Shown one piece after another: positions 7,381 to 15,617 of a stretch of 34,171 bases of DNA (positions within the stretch are counted from its first letter, which is position 1; each line of letters begins with the position of its first letter). The position numbers and the translations under genes were made by a program. The stretch covers positions 1 to 34,171 of the forward strand of contig CALJLD010000179.1 in the NCBI GenBank assembly GCA_937982665.1, written 5' to 3'. The notes below the pieces were generated by a model. The model ran no database searches and had not been told where the DNA came from. It saw only the letters and a program-made list of their open reading frames with translations. Source of the DNA: an uncultured Planctomycetales bacterium (GTDB taxonomy: Bacteria > Planctomycetota > Planctomycetia > Pirellulales > S012-138).

Positions 7381-9498
7381 TTAGTCAGTAAACATCGCGT
7401 CAATCTTGGCTTTGCCCTGCTCCACGTAATACGCAACCAACGCTTCGCGCAGTTGGCGATTATTGACCTCATCGGCGGCATAGCGCTGTGCGAGATCCCG
7501 GTGGGACCGGCGTGCGGACTCAATCTCCTCGATATCGGCTCGCGGGACACCGCGTTGTTGGAGCACCTGAGCCGAGGGTGCCGTCACCGCGAAGATCGCA
7601 TCCATATAGTCTCCGCTTGCTCCATAGGCTGCGTCATCTAGCGCCTCGACCACTGCCGCCGTTTTTGCGGCAGCCTGCAAGTCCATGTCTGGATTCACAT
7701 CATTCAGTTGTGCAAGCATTCGTGCGAGAGCCGGGTTGGTAGTGGCGGCTTCGGCCAGCGTTGTTCGCAGGTTCTGGAACATGCTTTCTTGAGGGCGCAA
7801 CGTCCTCGTGCGGAGCGATGCAGCGAAATGATCATAGATCGCTTCCTCGATTTCGCGCGACGGTTCATAACCAGGAGCCCGGCGGCCGACGATTGCCAAC
7901 GCTGGCGAGAACAGTGAGCCGGTTGGAGAGATGAAGTTGTCGCCAAAGGACAGGCCGATGCCGCCGAGGTTTTCGGCTGTCTTGCCCGGCGCCATGGTTT
8001 CGGCAATCGGGAAAAACTCTTCGCGAGCCAAAGATGTTTCTTGGGCGGCTAAGAGCAACAGCCCAGCACAGTAGGTTTCAATTTTCTGTCCGGCTTTGGG
8101 TTGACCCTTCAAACCAGTGACGCCGGCGGTGCGGAATTTCAGATCGAACACCGACTCATTGCCGATGATCTCTCGCGCAACCCCGGCGATTGTCTCGGCA
8201 GCGGCGGCATCCTGAGGTCGTACGAAGACATAGTGCCGTGTCCGCTTGACGAATGACTCGACGTTTGTGGCCGGGATGTGCGTTCCGCGCTCGGGCAAAT
8301 CAACAATCACAAATCTACGGCGCCCGTCGGTTCCTGTTTCAGTTGTCACAATCCCGACGTGCGTGAACAGCCCGGGCGAAAGATCCGTGAACAGGTTGTA
8401 GGGCGAGGGATTTCGCATGAGGAGCCAATCACCGGGGCGAACGGAAAAGCTCCCCAAGGAAAACTCTTCAGCAGTGACTCCGCGCGAAATGCGGTCATCC
8501 AGCCAGGCGATGAGTTCTTTCCGCTTGGCATTGTGCGCTTCATCCAACGCACTGCCGTTGATGCGGCTCAGCAACGATTGCAATTCTGCGGCAGTGATCT
8601 CTGCCGGAATCCCTTCTTCCTCACCTGGGCGCGGATCTTGCGGCAAACCAAGTGTGCGAATAGCATCGGCGGCTTGCACGACGAGTTGCGCAGATTGGTT
8701 CGGCACGCGAACAAATTGGGCCAGGATGGGCAATGTTCCCAAGTGCCCGGATTCCGCGGCGAGCTTGATCAGCTTTGACTTTGTGGCCAAATCTGCCGGC
8801 TGCGCGCCATTCACAGATCCCGGCGGCGGATCAATCATCGCCCAACACATCACTTCCGCTCCAATGGCGTTGTTTGATTCCTCAACCGCGGCGATGAGTG
8901 TGGCGCGAATGTCGGGACGGGCCGCAACACGAAACGCAGATTCATATGTTCCGGATTGAATGTAGAAACTCATCCGGCCAGCCAGGTCAAAGACGCCGTT
9001 GGTCATCTTCAAGAAGGCGAGCAATTGCTGATGTCGCGCTTCGCCTTCGGGCTGCTCGATAAACTGCGTACGAATTGCCAGCGTTCGATCCGCAAGTTCC
9101 GAGATCTTGCTGCCGGCCATCATCAAACGTCGTGCGTAAGTGACGGAAGCTTCCGGCGTGGCTTCTTCTGGAACTTCGGCGACAGCCGCCGCGTGCAGAT
9201 CGATCGCTCTGGCGGCCTCGGCACACAGAGCCGCGCGATCTTCCGTGCAATCGGCTGCGGAAGCCGGCAGTCGCTGTGTGTAGGCTTCGATCCACTTTTC
9301 CAGATCGGTGTTTGTCGTCGCTTGCGGTTGCGGCAAAGCCGAGCGTCCGCGTCCGCGACGGCGTTGGGCTTGAGCCAGGTCGCTAAACACGACGCTCATC
9401 ACGCAGCCCATCACGGCGATCATCAAGTGAAGGCGAACGCCGCGCGCGATGGTGTTGCGGCCAAAGAAGCGGAAGCCATGAATGAGCGAAGGAGTCAT
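7381..9498 (-). CDS. Exported protein with permuted papain/NlpC-type (YiiX-like) peptidase core
   Basis: This 705-residue protein has an N-terminal signal or anchor at about 22-44 ending in AQA, preceded by a basic extension. Residues about 65-345 are mostly helical and match no family I recognise. Residues about 350-500 look like the permuted papain-like fold seen in YiiX/YebB: VRPGDWLLMRNPSP (353-366), then FTHVGIV with a candidate catalytic His380, and after about 95 residues ETYCAGLLLLAA with a candidate nucleophile Cys477. In this family the His comes before the Cys, as here. The helical C-terminal part (540-705) is of unknown role. The family includes amidases and peptidases acting on lipids or cell-wall peptides; the substrate here is unknown. 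A start at M26 is possible, but the ATG at 9498 also fits. The gene is divergent from the LplT-Aas fusion. The fold call is my inference from motif order and spacing. Confidence 0.7.
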   Translation of the reverse strand: MTPSLIHGFRFFGRNTIARGVRLHLMIAVMGCVMSVVFSDLAQAQRRRGRGRSALPQPQATTNTDLEKWIEAYTQRLPASAADCTEDRAALCAEAARAIDLHAAAVAEVPEEATPEASVTYARRLMMAGSKISELADRTLAIRTQFIEQPEGEARHQQLLAFLKMTNGVFDLAGRMSFYIQSGTYESAFRVAARPDIRATLIAAVEESNNAIGAEVMCWAMIDPPPGSVNGAQPADLATKSKLIKLAAESGHLGTLPILAQFVRVPNQSAQLVVQAADAIRTLGLPQDPRPGEEEGIPAEITAAELQSLLSRINGSALDEAHNAKRKELIAWLDDRISRGVTAEEFSLGSFSVRPGDWLLMRNPSPYNLFTDLSPGLFTHVGIVTTETGTDGRRRFVIVDLPERGTHIPATNVESFVKRTRHYVFVRPQDAAAAETIAGVAREIIGNESVFDLKFRTAGVTGLKGQPKAGQKIETYCAGLLLLAAQETSLAREEFFPIAETMAPGKTAENLGGIGLSFGDNFISPTGSLFSPALAIVGRRAPGYEPSREIEEAIYDHFAASLRTRTLRPQESMFQNLRTTLAEAATTNPALARMLAQLNDVNPDMDLQAAAKTAAVVEALDDAAYGASGDYMDAIFAVTAPSAQVLQQRGVPRADIEEIESARRSHRDLAQRYAADEVNNRQLREALVAYYVEQGKAKIDAMFTD

Positions 9499-9883
9499 GT
9501 TTCGTACTCAGGACGCGTGATTGGTTCGGCGTCCTTGCGAAACTGGCGCGGCCTTCCATGCCGCGGCGGCACAAATCACAGACATTGCGGGGCATCAGGC
9601 CCCATTCTGTGTTTCGATAGAGTCTCGTATAACGTTTCGGTTAACACGGCTCCAGACGTTCTTCCCTTTTTCTTGGAGATGCCCAGGAATTCGGCAAGCC
9701 GACCGGATTTTCCGCTTGATCCGGCGAAGCCAACCAGGTGGCCGGCTGATCAAATTCGGCGGAAACCCAGTAATCCCGTAGACCCGATACATTATCCATT
9801 GAATGTCGCCCCATGCATATGTGGGGACGATCCCCTAGAAAAACGGAAATTCACCACGTGGTCCGCGCTCTAGTTCGCGCAGC
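9499..9883. other. Divergent intergenic region between peptidase-like and LplT-Aas genes
   Basis: This 385-bp stretch separates two divergent genes and should hold both promoters. No close match to a -35/-10 pair was found; TATAAC near 9630 and TACATT near 9789 are weak -10 candidates. GGGGC (9589-9593) pairs with GCCCC (9599-9603) around a 5-base loop. Near the right end a C-G-C box series at 9809-9835 can form competing hairpins (listed separately). A perfect palindrome ACCACGTGGT lies at 9853-9862, 21 bases before the LplT-Aas start. No RNA gene or convincing small gene was seen. Confidence 0.5.
9809..9835 (+). promoter_or_regulatory. Competing hairpins in the LplT-Aas upstream region
   Basis: CCCCA at 9809-9813 is complementary to TGGGG at 9822-9826. 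GGGGA at 9823-9827 is complementary to TCCCC at 9831-9835. The central G-run can pair with only one of the two C-runs at a time. The element ends 48 bases before the LplT-Aas ATG. If the transcript starts upstream of it, it could act as a leader switch or an attenuator. There is no T-run after the second stem, so transcription termination is not supported; it may also be chance. Confidence 0.3.
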
Positions 9884-12800
9884 ATGGAAAAAACCGAGCA
9901 ACACGAAGTCCCTGCTGGACGCTTTGGCGACCTGAGGTCAAAGTCGTTCGTCGGGCTTCTTGTGACACAGTTGTTGGGGGCGGCCAATGACAATGCGTTC
10001 CGCATGTTGGCTGTTGGCATCTGCACCGCAAAAGTCGCCGCTGAGCATTCGTCTTTGGTGCTTTCCGCAGGGCTGAGTTGTTTCACCTTGCCGTATCTGC
10101 TGTTGGCCGCGCATGCAGGCTTTGTCGCGGACCGCTTCAGCAAGCGGCGCGTGATTGTGCTTTGCAAGTGCGCCGAGATCCTGATCATGATCTCGGCCAT
10201 CGTTGCAATTTGGTATGGAAGCCTGACGGCCATCTTTCTTGTGTTGGCGATGATGGGTGCGCAAAGCGCATTGTTCGGCCCAGCCAAGTTAGGCTCTATT
10301 CCTGAAATGCTGAAGGCGGAGAAGATTTCCGCAGCCAACGGATTCATGGGGCTAGTCACAATTGTGGCGTCTGTGCTGGGCTTTGTTGTGGGGAACTTCT
10401 TATTTGGGCTCACAGGCCCGGATGGTCGAACCAACCTTTGGATTTCCGCGACGACGCTCATCGGCCTTGCAACGATTGGCACTTGCAGCAGTTTGATGAT
10501 TGCGCGCTTGCCAGCGGCCAATCCCGAGAAACCGTTTCCGCGATATCCCGTGCGCGAGACCATCGGCGATTTGAAGGCGCTTTCCATCAACAAAGCGCTC
10601 CTACGCGTGGCATTGGGTGTGGCGTTCTTTTGGTCGTTGGGCGCTTTGGCTCAATCCAACATCTTGGAGTACGGAGCCGAACACGGTTTGCGGCAAGACG
10701 AAACCAGCCCTTTGCTTGTCGCGTTGGTATTGGGTGTTGGGACAGGCTGTGTGTTGGCGGGACTTTGGTCCGGTGGCAAAGTGGAACTTGGCATACTGCC
10801 GTTAGGCGCTGGCCTGATGGTGTTTGCGTCCGCGGCTGTGTTTGGAGTTTCCGGAGAGTTGACTGCCACGCATACTTCGTGGACCGCAAGCAAGGTTTGG
10901 GCGTGCGTTTGGCTGTGGTTGTTGGGAACCGGCGCTGGAATGTTCAGCGTTCCGCTCGAAGCGTATCTCCAGCACCACAGTCCCAAGACGTCGCGCGGTT
11001 CGATACTCGCCGCCAGCAACTTCATCACGTTCGCCGGCATTCTGCTTTCCGCAGGAGCGTATTATGTGTTGCGGCTGCCAGTGGGAGATCCCGCTCAGCA
11101 CGCGGCTCCGGCAACGCAGACCTTGAGCGAAACCGACCAACAGCAAGTTGCCGAGCTCTCCGCCGAGTTGGACGCCGGTTGGGAAACGTTCCTTGCCGCG
11201 CAAACGCGCAATGCCCAGTCCGAAGTCATCAAGGAAGATGAATTTCCGCAGCTGCGCCCGTTGGCGCGAATTCTCACCAACGCGGAAGCCAGGGCGGTCG
11301 CCATTCGCGAGTTAGTCATTGTTGACCGGCAGCATCGCAGCGAACTCCTGGGACGCGAAATCGGAGTGAAGGACTATCGCGATGAATTCTCCAGCGATGC
11401 GGATCTGAATGTGATCCGTGCCGTGCTTGATGAACCCACGCCACTATTCTCGGCGCAGGTGATCTTTCTCATTGTTGGCGTGCTGACGGTGCCGATTCTC
11501 GTTTACATTGTGATCTTGATCCCGGACTCCACAGCGCGGTTCTTCGTCTGGCTCGCCAGCAAGACCATGTATCGCATTCGTGTCGTAGATCGGCAGCACT
11601 TACCAGAAACTGGCGGAGCGCTCCTGGTTGCCAACCATGTCACTTGGCTGGACGGCGTTTTCCTTTTTGTGAGTTCGTCTCGGACCGTGCGGTTGTTGGT
11701 TGATGAACGGCTCCTCAGCCGAGGTTGGGCGCGGTTGCTGGCGCGGATGTGTCAGGTGATCCCGTTTGATCCGTGCAAGAAGTCTTCAGTTGCCTCCGCA
11801 ATTCACCGAGCCAAGGCGGCAATTCGCGCCGGCGAGCTTGTCTGCATCTTCCCAGAAGGTGGGATGACACGCAGCGGCGCACTCGGGCGATTCAAACGAA
11901 GTGCGGCAAAAATCGCCGCCGGAACCACCGCACCTGTTGTTCCGGTCTACCTGGATGAGCTTTGGGGCAGTATCTTTAGCTACCGCGGTGGCCGCCTGCT
12001 TTGGAAGATTCCACGGAGTTGGCCGTATCCTGTGTCGATACTTTTTGGTCCGCCCATTCAGGACCGTGAAGATGCGGGCGGATACAAAGCTGCCGTGGCC
12101 GCCTTGAGAACGAAAGCCCTGGAACGCCGCATGGATGAACAATTGACGCCGCCGCGATTGTTTCTGCGGAATTGCCGCCGCAACCGCAAACGCGTGCAAG
12201 TCTCGGACTCCTTGGGCGAAAAACTGACCGGCGGACAACTGCTGCTACGGACGCTGATCCTGCGACGCTTGCTCACGAAGCATGTGTTGGAAGATGACGA
12301 GCGATACGTAGGCGTGCTGATTCCGCCGTCGGCAGGTTCAACAATTGTCAACGCGGCCATCCCGTTGACCGGTCGCATTGCGGTGAACCTGAACTACACG
12401 CTTGCTCGCGCGGAGTTGGATCACTGCATTCGCGAATGCGGCATCAAGAAGGTGCTCACGACGCGGAAGGTGCTGGAAAAACTCAACCTGGAGTTTGATG
12501 CGGAGCCGTACTTTCTGGATGACCTCAAGGGCAAGCTCACGCTGGGTGACAAACTTGCCGGAGCTATGGGGGCTTTCGCGACGCCGATTTCTTGGCTGGA
12601 ACGAAAGTTCGGCCTGCGCGATTCCAAGCCGGATGATGTGCTGACCGTCATCTTCACCTCAGGCACAACGAACATGCCCAAGGGCGTGATGCTCACCAAC
12701 CGCAACGTTGGATCGCAAGTCACGGCAGTTAACGAGGTCATTCAACTTCGTGATGATGACGTGCTGATGTGCATCCTGCCTTTCTTTCACTCCATGGGTT

Positions 12801-13735
12801 ACACCATCACCCTGTGGACAACGTTGACACTCAATCTGCAAGGCGTGTATCACGTCAGTCCCTTGGATGCAAAAGTGATTGGCCGCCTATGCCGTGAGCA
12901 CAAGGCGAGCATCTTGATTGGTGCGCCAACCTTTCTGCGAAATTACCTCAAGCGGTGCGAGCCGGAAGATTTTGCGTCGCTGGATGTTGTTGTTGCCGGC
13001 GCCGAGCAGTTGCCCAAGGAACTCTGCGACGCGTTTGAACAGCGCTTTGGCGTGCGGCCTGTTGAAGGCTACGGAGCGACGGAACTCTCGCCATTGGTCT
13101 CCGTGAACATACCCCAGCATCGTTCACCTACAGGCGAGTCATCGGTCCGCGAAGGGAGTGTCGGCCGGCCGATACCGGGCGTGAGGGTTGAAGTCCGCGA
13201 TCCCGACTCTGGCGAGAAGCTGCCAGCGGGCGAAAGCGGAATGCTGTGGGTCACCGGGCCGAATGTCATGCGCGGATATCTGCATCATCCCGCGAAAACG
13301 GCCGAAGTCTTGCAGGACGGTTGGTATAAGACAGGCGACATTGCGCGTGTTGACGAAGACGGCTATGTCCACATCACCGGCCGCTTGAGCCGGTTTTCCA
13401 AGATTGGCGGCGAAATGGTGCCGCACGTCAAACTGGAAGAAGCATTGTCTCGGTTGGTGGGCGCGGACGAAGACACGTTGCGTGTCGCCGTGACTGCGGT
13501 GCCGGATGAACGCAAAGGCGAAAAGCTCGTTGTGGTACATGTCCCGTTTGAGAAGCCTGCCGCTGAACTTTGCGGCGAACTCTCGGCGGCCGGTCTGCCG
13601 AAGGTGTTTATTCCCTCACCTGACAGCTTTGTGGAAGTCAAAGAAATCCCCGTCTTGGGGACCGGCAAATTGGATCTCCGCGCGCTGCGAGAGATTGCCG
13701 TCGAACGCTTGGGAGCGAGCACCGCCAAGGAATAA
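9884..13735 (+). CDS. LplT-Aas fusion: lysophospholipid transporter / acyltransferase / acyl-ACP ligase
   Basis: This 1283-residue three-part protein recycles lysophospholipids. Residues about 15-400 plus about 523-545 form an MFS transporter like LplT, which flips lysophospholipid across the inner membrane. Residues about 550-740 are a PlsC-type acyltransferase with NH-x4-D (N584, H585, D590) and FPEGG (656-660). Residues about 770-1283 are an AMP-forming ligase with TSGTTNMPKG (925-934), GYGATE (1062-1067), a TGD motif and the catalytic Lys1262 in GTGKLD. The ligase would load acyl groups, probably on ACP, for transfer to the lysolipid. In E. coli the same three activities are split between LplT and Aas. 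A stretch of about 120 residues (400-521), mostly charged and helical, is inserted between the last two transporter helices and would be extracytoplasmic. No Shine-Dalgarno precedes the ATG. The three domains are clear; the exact substrate is inferred from the family. Confidence 0.93.
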   Translation: MEKTEQHEVPAGRFGDLRSKSFVGLLVTQLLGAANDNAFRMLAVGICTAKVAAEHSSLVLSAGLSCFTLPYLLLAAHAGFVADRFSKRRVIVLCKCAEILIMISAIVAIWYGSLTAIFLVLAMMGAQSALFGPAKLGSIPEMLKAEKISAANGFMGLVTIVASVLGFVVGNFLFGLTGPDGRTNLWISATTLIGLATIGTCSSLMIARLPAANPEKPFPRYPVRETIGDLKALSINKALLRVALGVAFFWSLGALAQSNILEYGAEHGLRQDETSPLLVALVLGVGTGCVLAGLWSGGKVELGILPLGAGLMVFASAAVFGVSGELTATHTSWTASKVWACVWLWLLGTGAGMFSVPLEAYLQHHSPKTSRGSILAASNFITFAGILLSAGAYYVLRLPVGDPAQHAAPATQTLSETDQQQVAELSAELDAGWETFLAAQTRNAQSEVIKEDEFPQLRPLARILTNAEARAVAIRELVIVDRQHRSELLGREIGVKDYRDEFSSDADLNVIRAVLDEPTPLFSAQVIFLIVGVLTVPILVYIVILIPDSTARFFVWLASKTMYRIRVVDRQHLPETGGALLVANHVTWLDGVFLFVSSSRTVRLLVDERLLSRGWARLLARMCQVIPFDPCKKSSVASAIHRAKAAIRAGELVCIFPEGGMTRSGALGRFKRSAAKIAAGTTAPVVPVYLDELWGSIFSYRGGRLLWKIPRSWPYPVSILFGPPIQDREDAGGYKAAVAALRTKALERRMDEQLTPPRLFLRNCRRNRKRVQVSDSLGEKLTGGQLLLRTLILRRLLTKHVLEDDERYVGVLIPPSAGSTIVNAAIPLTGRIAVNLNYTLARAELDHCIRECGIKKVLTTRKVLEKLNLEFDAEPYFLDDLKGKLTLGDKLAGAMGAFATPISWLERKFGLRDSKPDDVLTVIFTSGTTNMPKGVMLTNRNVGSQVTAVNEVIQLRDDDVLMCILPFFHSMGYTITLWTTLTLNLQGVYHVSPLDAKVIGRLCREHKASILIGAPTFLRNYLKRCEPEDFASLDVVVAGAEQLPKELCDAFEQRFGVRPVEGYGATELSPLVSVNIPQHRSPTGESSVREGSVGRPIPGVRVEVRDPDSGEKLPAGESGMLWVTGPNVMRGYLHHPAKTAEVLQDGWYKTGDIARVDEDGYVHITGRLSRFSKIGGEMVPHVKLEEALSRLVGADEDTLRVAVTAVPDERKGEKLVVVHVPFEKPAAELCGELSAAGLPKVFIPSPDSFVEVKEIPVLGTGKLDLRALREIAVERLGASTAKE

Positions 13736-13767
13736 GGCGGTCACAATCTGATGCCAATTGTCTTGGT

Positions 13768-15543
13768 TCAGTTATTTGGCTGAATGCTGAGATGAACTTC
13801 CGGGATATCCCATTTGGCATCGCCCAGGTGAACTCCAACCGGGCCCTCCAAGTCCCACGAAGGGTCAGGAAGTTGCAAGCTGTGGAGGACAAGGTCTGTT
13901 GTTCGGTAAGGCAAGTTCGTGGAAATAAGGTTGACAACGCGTAGAAACTGTCCGTTCCCTAGCGAGGCGATATCGAAGAATCTTACGGTTTCGGTGTCGT
14001 TCCATTGAGCAATGGGCGCCTCTCGCGCAATGTCGATAAGAGTGTACTTCTTGACCGATTGATTGTCAGCAAGGCCGATGCCATGCATAAGTAGGAGATA
14101 ATTGTCACCTGACCAAACGATCTTTTGAGCGAGGGCGGGACAACGAATCGTTTTTATTGCTTCACAGGAAAGAAGATCGAAAACAATGACTTTGTTGTAG
14201 TATAGGCCCGCAAGCTTCGTACCATCATCGCTGAACGCCATCCAGTGGATGCCATCCTCATATTCAATAACTGCTGCCAACTCCATCTTTTGGCAATCAA
14301 TGATCAAGATCGGCAAGGCAACGTCAGCGCCGATCACGCCCTCTCGATCTTTTTGTCGAATCGCCATGTACTTGCGATTTGCTGAGAACGCTGGGCCAAT
14401 GATCTTCCCGTCCTTATAGGGAATTCTTTGGTTTGCAAAATCAAGAAGGTAGAGTAGCCGGTGTGTTTCTCCAAAATACAAGGTTTGGTCATTGACGATG
14501 CCGCCGAACAGCGACGTCTGGTATGGGAGAACCTGTTCTGCTTGCCTTAGGAGTTCTCCGTCTCGCAATATGGATTGCAGAATGCCATTGCGCGTTGAGC
14601 AAAGAACCGTCGTGTCATCCGAAAGGAATCCAATTGGGTAGCCTTCAGATTTGGTCAACTCGACAGCGGCAACTTGTTGATTCTCCTGAAAACGATACGA
14701 GAAAATAGAAACTCCATCATCGGACAATCCAAGCGAGTCATCTTTATGCGTGACGGTAGCGATTGACCGATCCGAGCTGAGGAAGAGTCGAGCGTACCCG
14801 CTGCGGTCGATTTCTCGATGCTCCGTGGGAACGCGTACATAGATGGGCTCGGACAAGTTCACCGGCTGAAGCCGGTCCGGAACGAACGGGCCACCCATCG
14901 GCATGGTTAGAAATGGCATCGAGATGCCGTCGGGAATCTCTGTATCTAACGCATGAGTCAATAGCGATTTATCAACATCGCGCGCGACCTCCGAGTTGCG
15001 TTCATGATCGAAAAATCTAATTCGGGCAAGATGACCGGAAACGGAATATTCGTACACTCCGCGGACTGGAGTCACGCCGTCTAAGAAGCTGACGACATCG
15101 CCGATACGAAAACCAAGTTCATCGGCCTCGTTAGCTGCGACTTCAGCTCGCGGCGTGTCATCTTCACTGGACGGCAACAAAGCGACGACAACAACGGCAA
15201 CAATCAGAACCGCCGTTACCGAACCGAGAGCAATCCAGAGGCCTTTTTGGCTTTTCTTCTTGCGCGGTTGAGAATAGCCACCAAACGATGCACCGACGCC
15301 AGGGCTGCCTGGTGCTTGAGGGAAACCAAGATTCGGAGATCCTGCTGGCGCAACGTTTGGGTTTTGCGAAGCCAAGGCGGCCAAGTCATCCAATGCGTTG
15401 GCGGGATTACTTTGGCCCTGCGCAGCTGCTGCCACAACTTGGACTTGCTGCTTGCACTTGGGACATGCGACGGTCGTTCCGATCAAATGTTCTGGTGCCT
15501 TGAGCATTGCGCTACAAGACATGCACTGCACCCTGACGGCCAT
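13768..15543 (-). CDS. Zinc-ribbon, one-TM, beta-propeller-like protein
   Basis: This 591-residue protein begins with a zinc-ribbon-like motif: C7-x2-C10 and C27-x2-C30, with the second pair in the ACPKC form common in planctomycete proteins. A flexible Ala/Pro/Gly/Asn stretch (40-98) leads to one membrane helix at about 101-123 after a KKKSQK block, so the ribbon is probably cytoplasmic and the rest external. Residues about 140-200 form a small beta-rich domain. From about 235 to the end there are repeated strand patterns such as FSDDGTKLAGLYYNKVIVFD, as in WD40/YVTN-type propellers, though with weak repeats. The gene follows the first sulfatase by 74 bases and may be the last gene of that unit. 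Its base composition is more AT-rich than its neighbours (about 42% GC at 14161-14220, against 68% at 13201-13260). The function is unknown. Confidence 0.82.
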   Translation of the reverse strand: MAVRVQCMSCSAMLKAPEHLIGTTVACPKCKQQVQVVAAAAQGQSNPANALDDLAALASQNPNVAPAGSPNLGFPQAPGSPGVGASFGGYSQPRKKKSQKGLWIALGSVTAVLIVAVVVVALLPSSEDDTPRAEVAANEADELGFRIGDVVSFLDGVTPVRGVYEYSVSGHLARIRFFDHERNSEVARDVDKSLLTHALDTEIPDGISMPFLTMPMGGPFVPDRLQPVNLSEPIYVRVPTEHREIDRSGYARLFLSSDRSIATVTHKDDSLGLSDDGVSIFSYRFQENQQVAAVELTKSEGYPIGFLSDDTTVLCSTRNGILQSILRDGELLRQAEQVLPYQTSLFGGIVNDQTLYFGETHRLLYLLDFANQRIPYKDGKIIGPAFSANRKYMAIRQKDREGVIGADVALPILIIDCQKMELAAVIEYEDGIHWMAFSDDGTKLAGLYYNKVIVFDLLSCEAIKTIRCPALAQKIVWSGDNYLLLMHGIGLADNQSVKKYTLIDIAREAPIAQWNDTETVRFFDIASLGNGQFLRVVNLISTNLPYRTTDLVLHSLQLPDPSWDLEGPVGVHLGDAKWDIPEVHLSIQPNN

Positions 15544-15617
15544 CCAATGTTTACTCCGTGCGAGGAAAAGACGATTGTCTGTCGGTTAAGAAAGGCGGAT
15601 CTTCCACACCTGCGCTT

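Noticed and set aside
9589..9603. GGGGC-ATCAG-GCCCC hairpin as a terminator
   Set aside because: It lies between divergent genes, where no transcript should end, and no T-run follows on either strand.
4059..9862. CACGTG-type palindromes: CCACGTGG at 4059-4066 and ACCACGTGGT at 9853-9862, with further CACGTG sites elsewhere
   Set aside because: A six-base site is expected about eight times, and 10-bp perfect palindromes about 33 times, by chance in a window of this size, so these are not evidence for a regulator.
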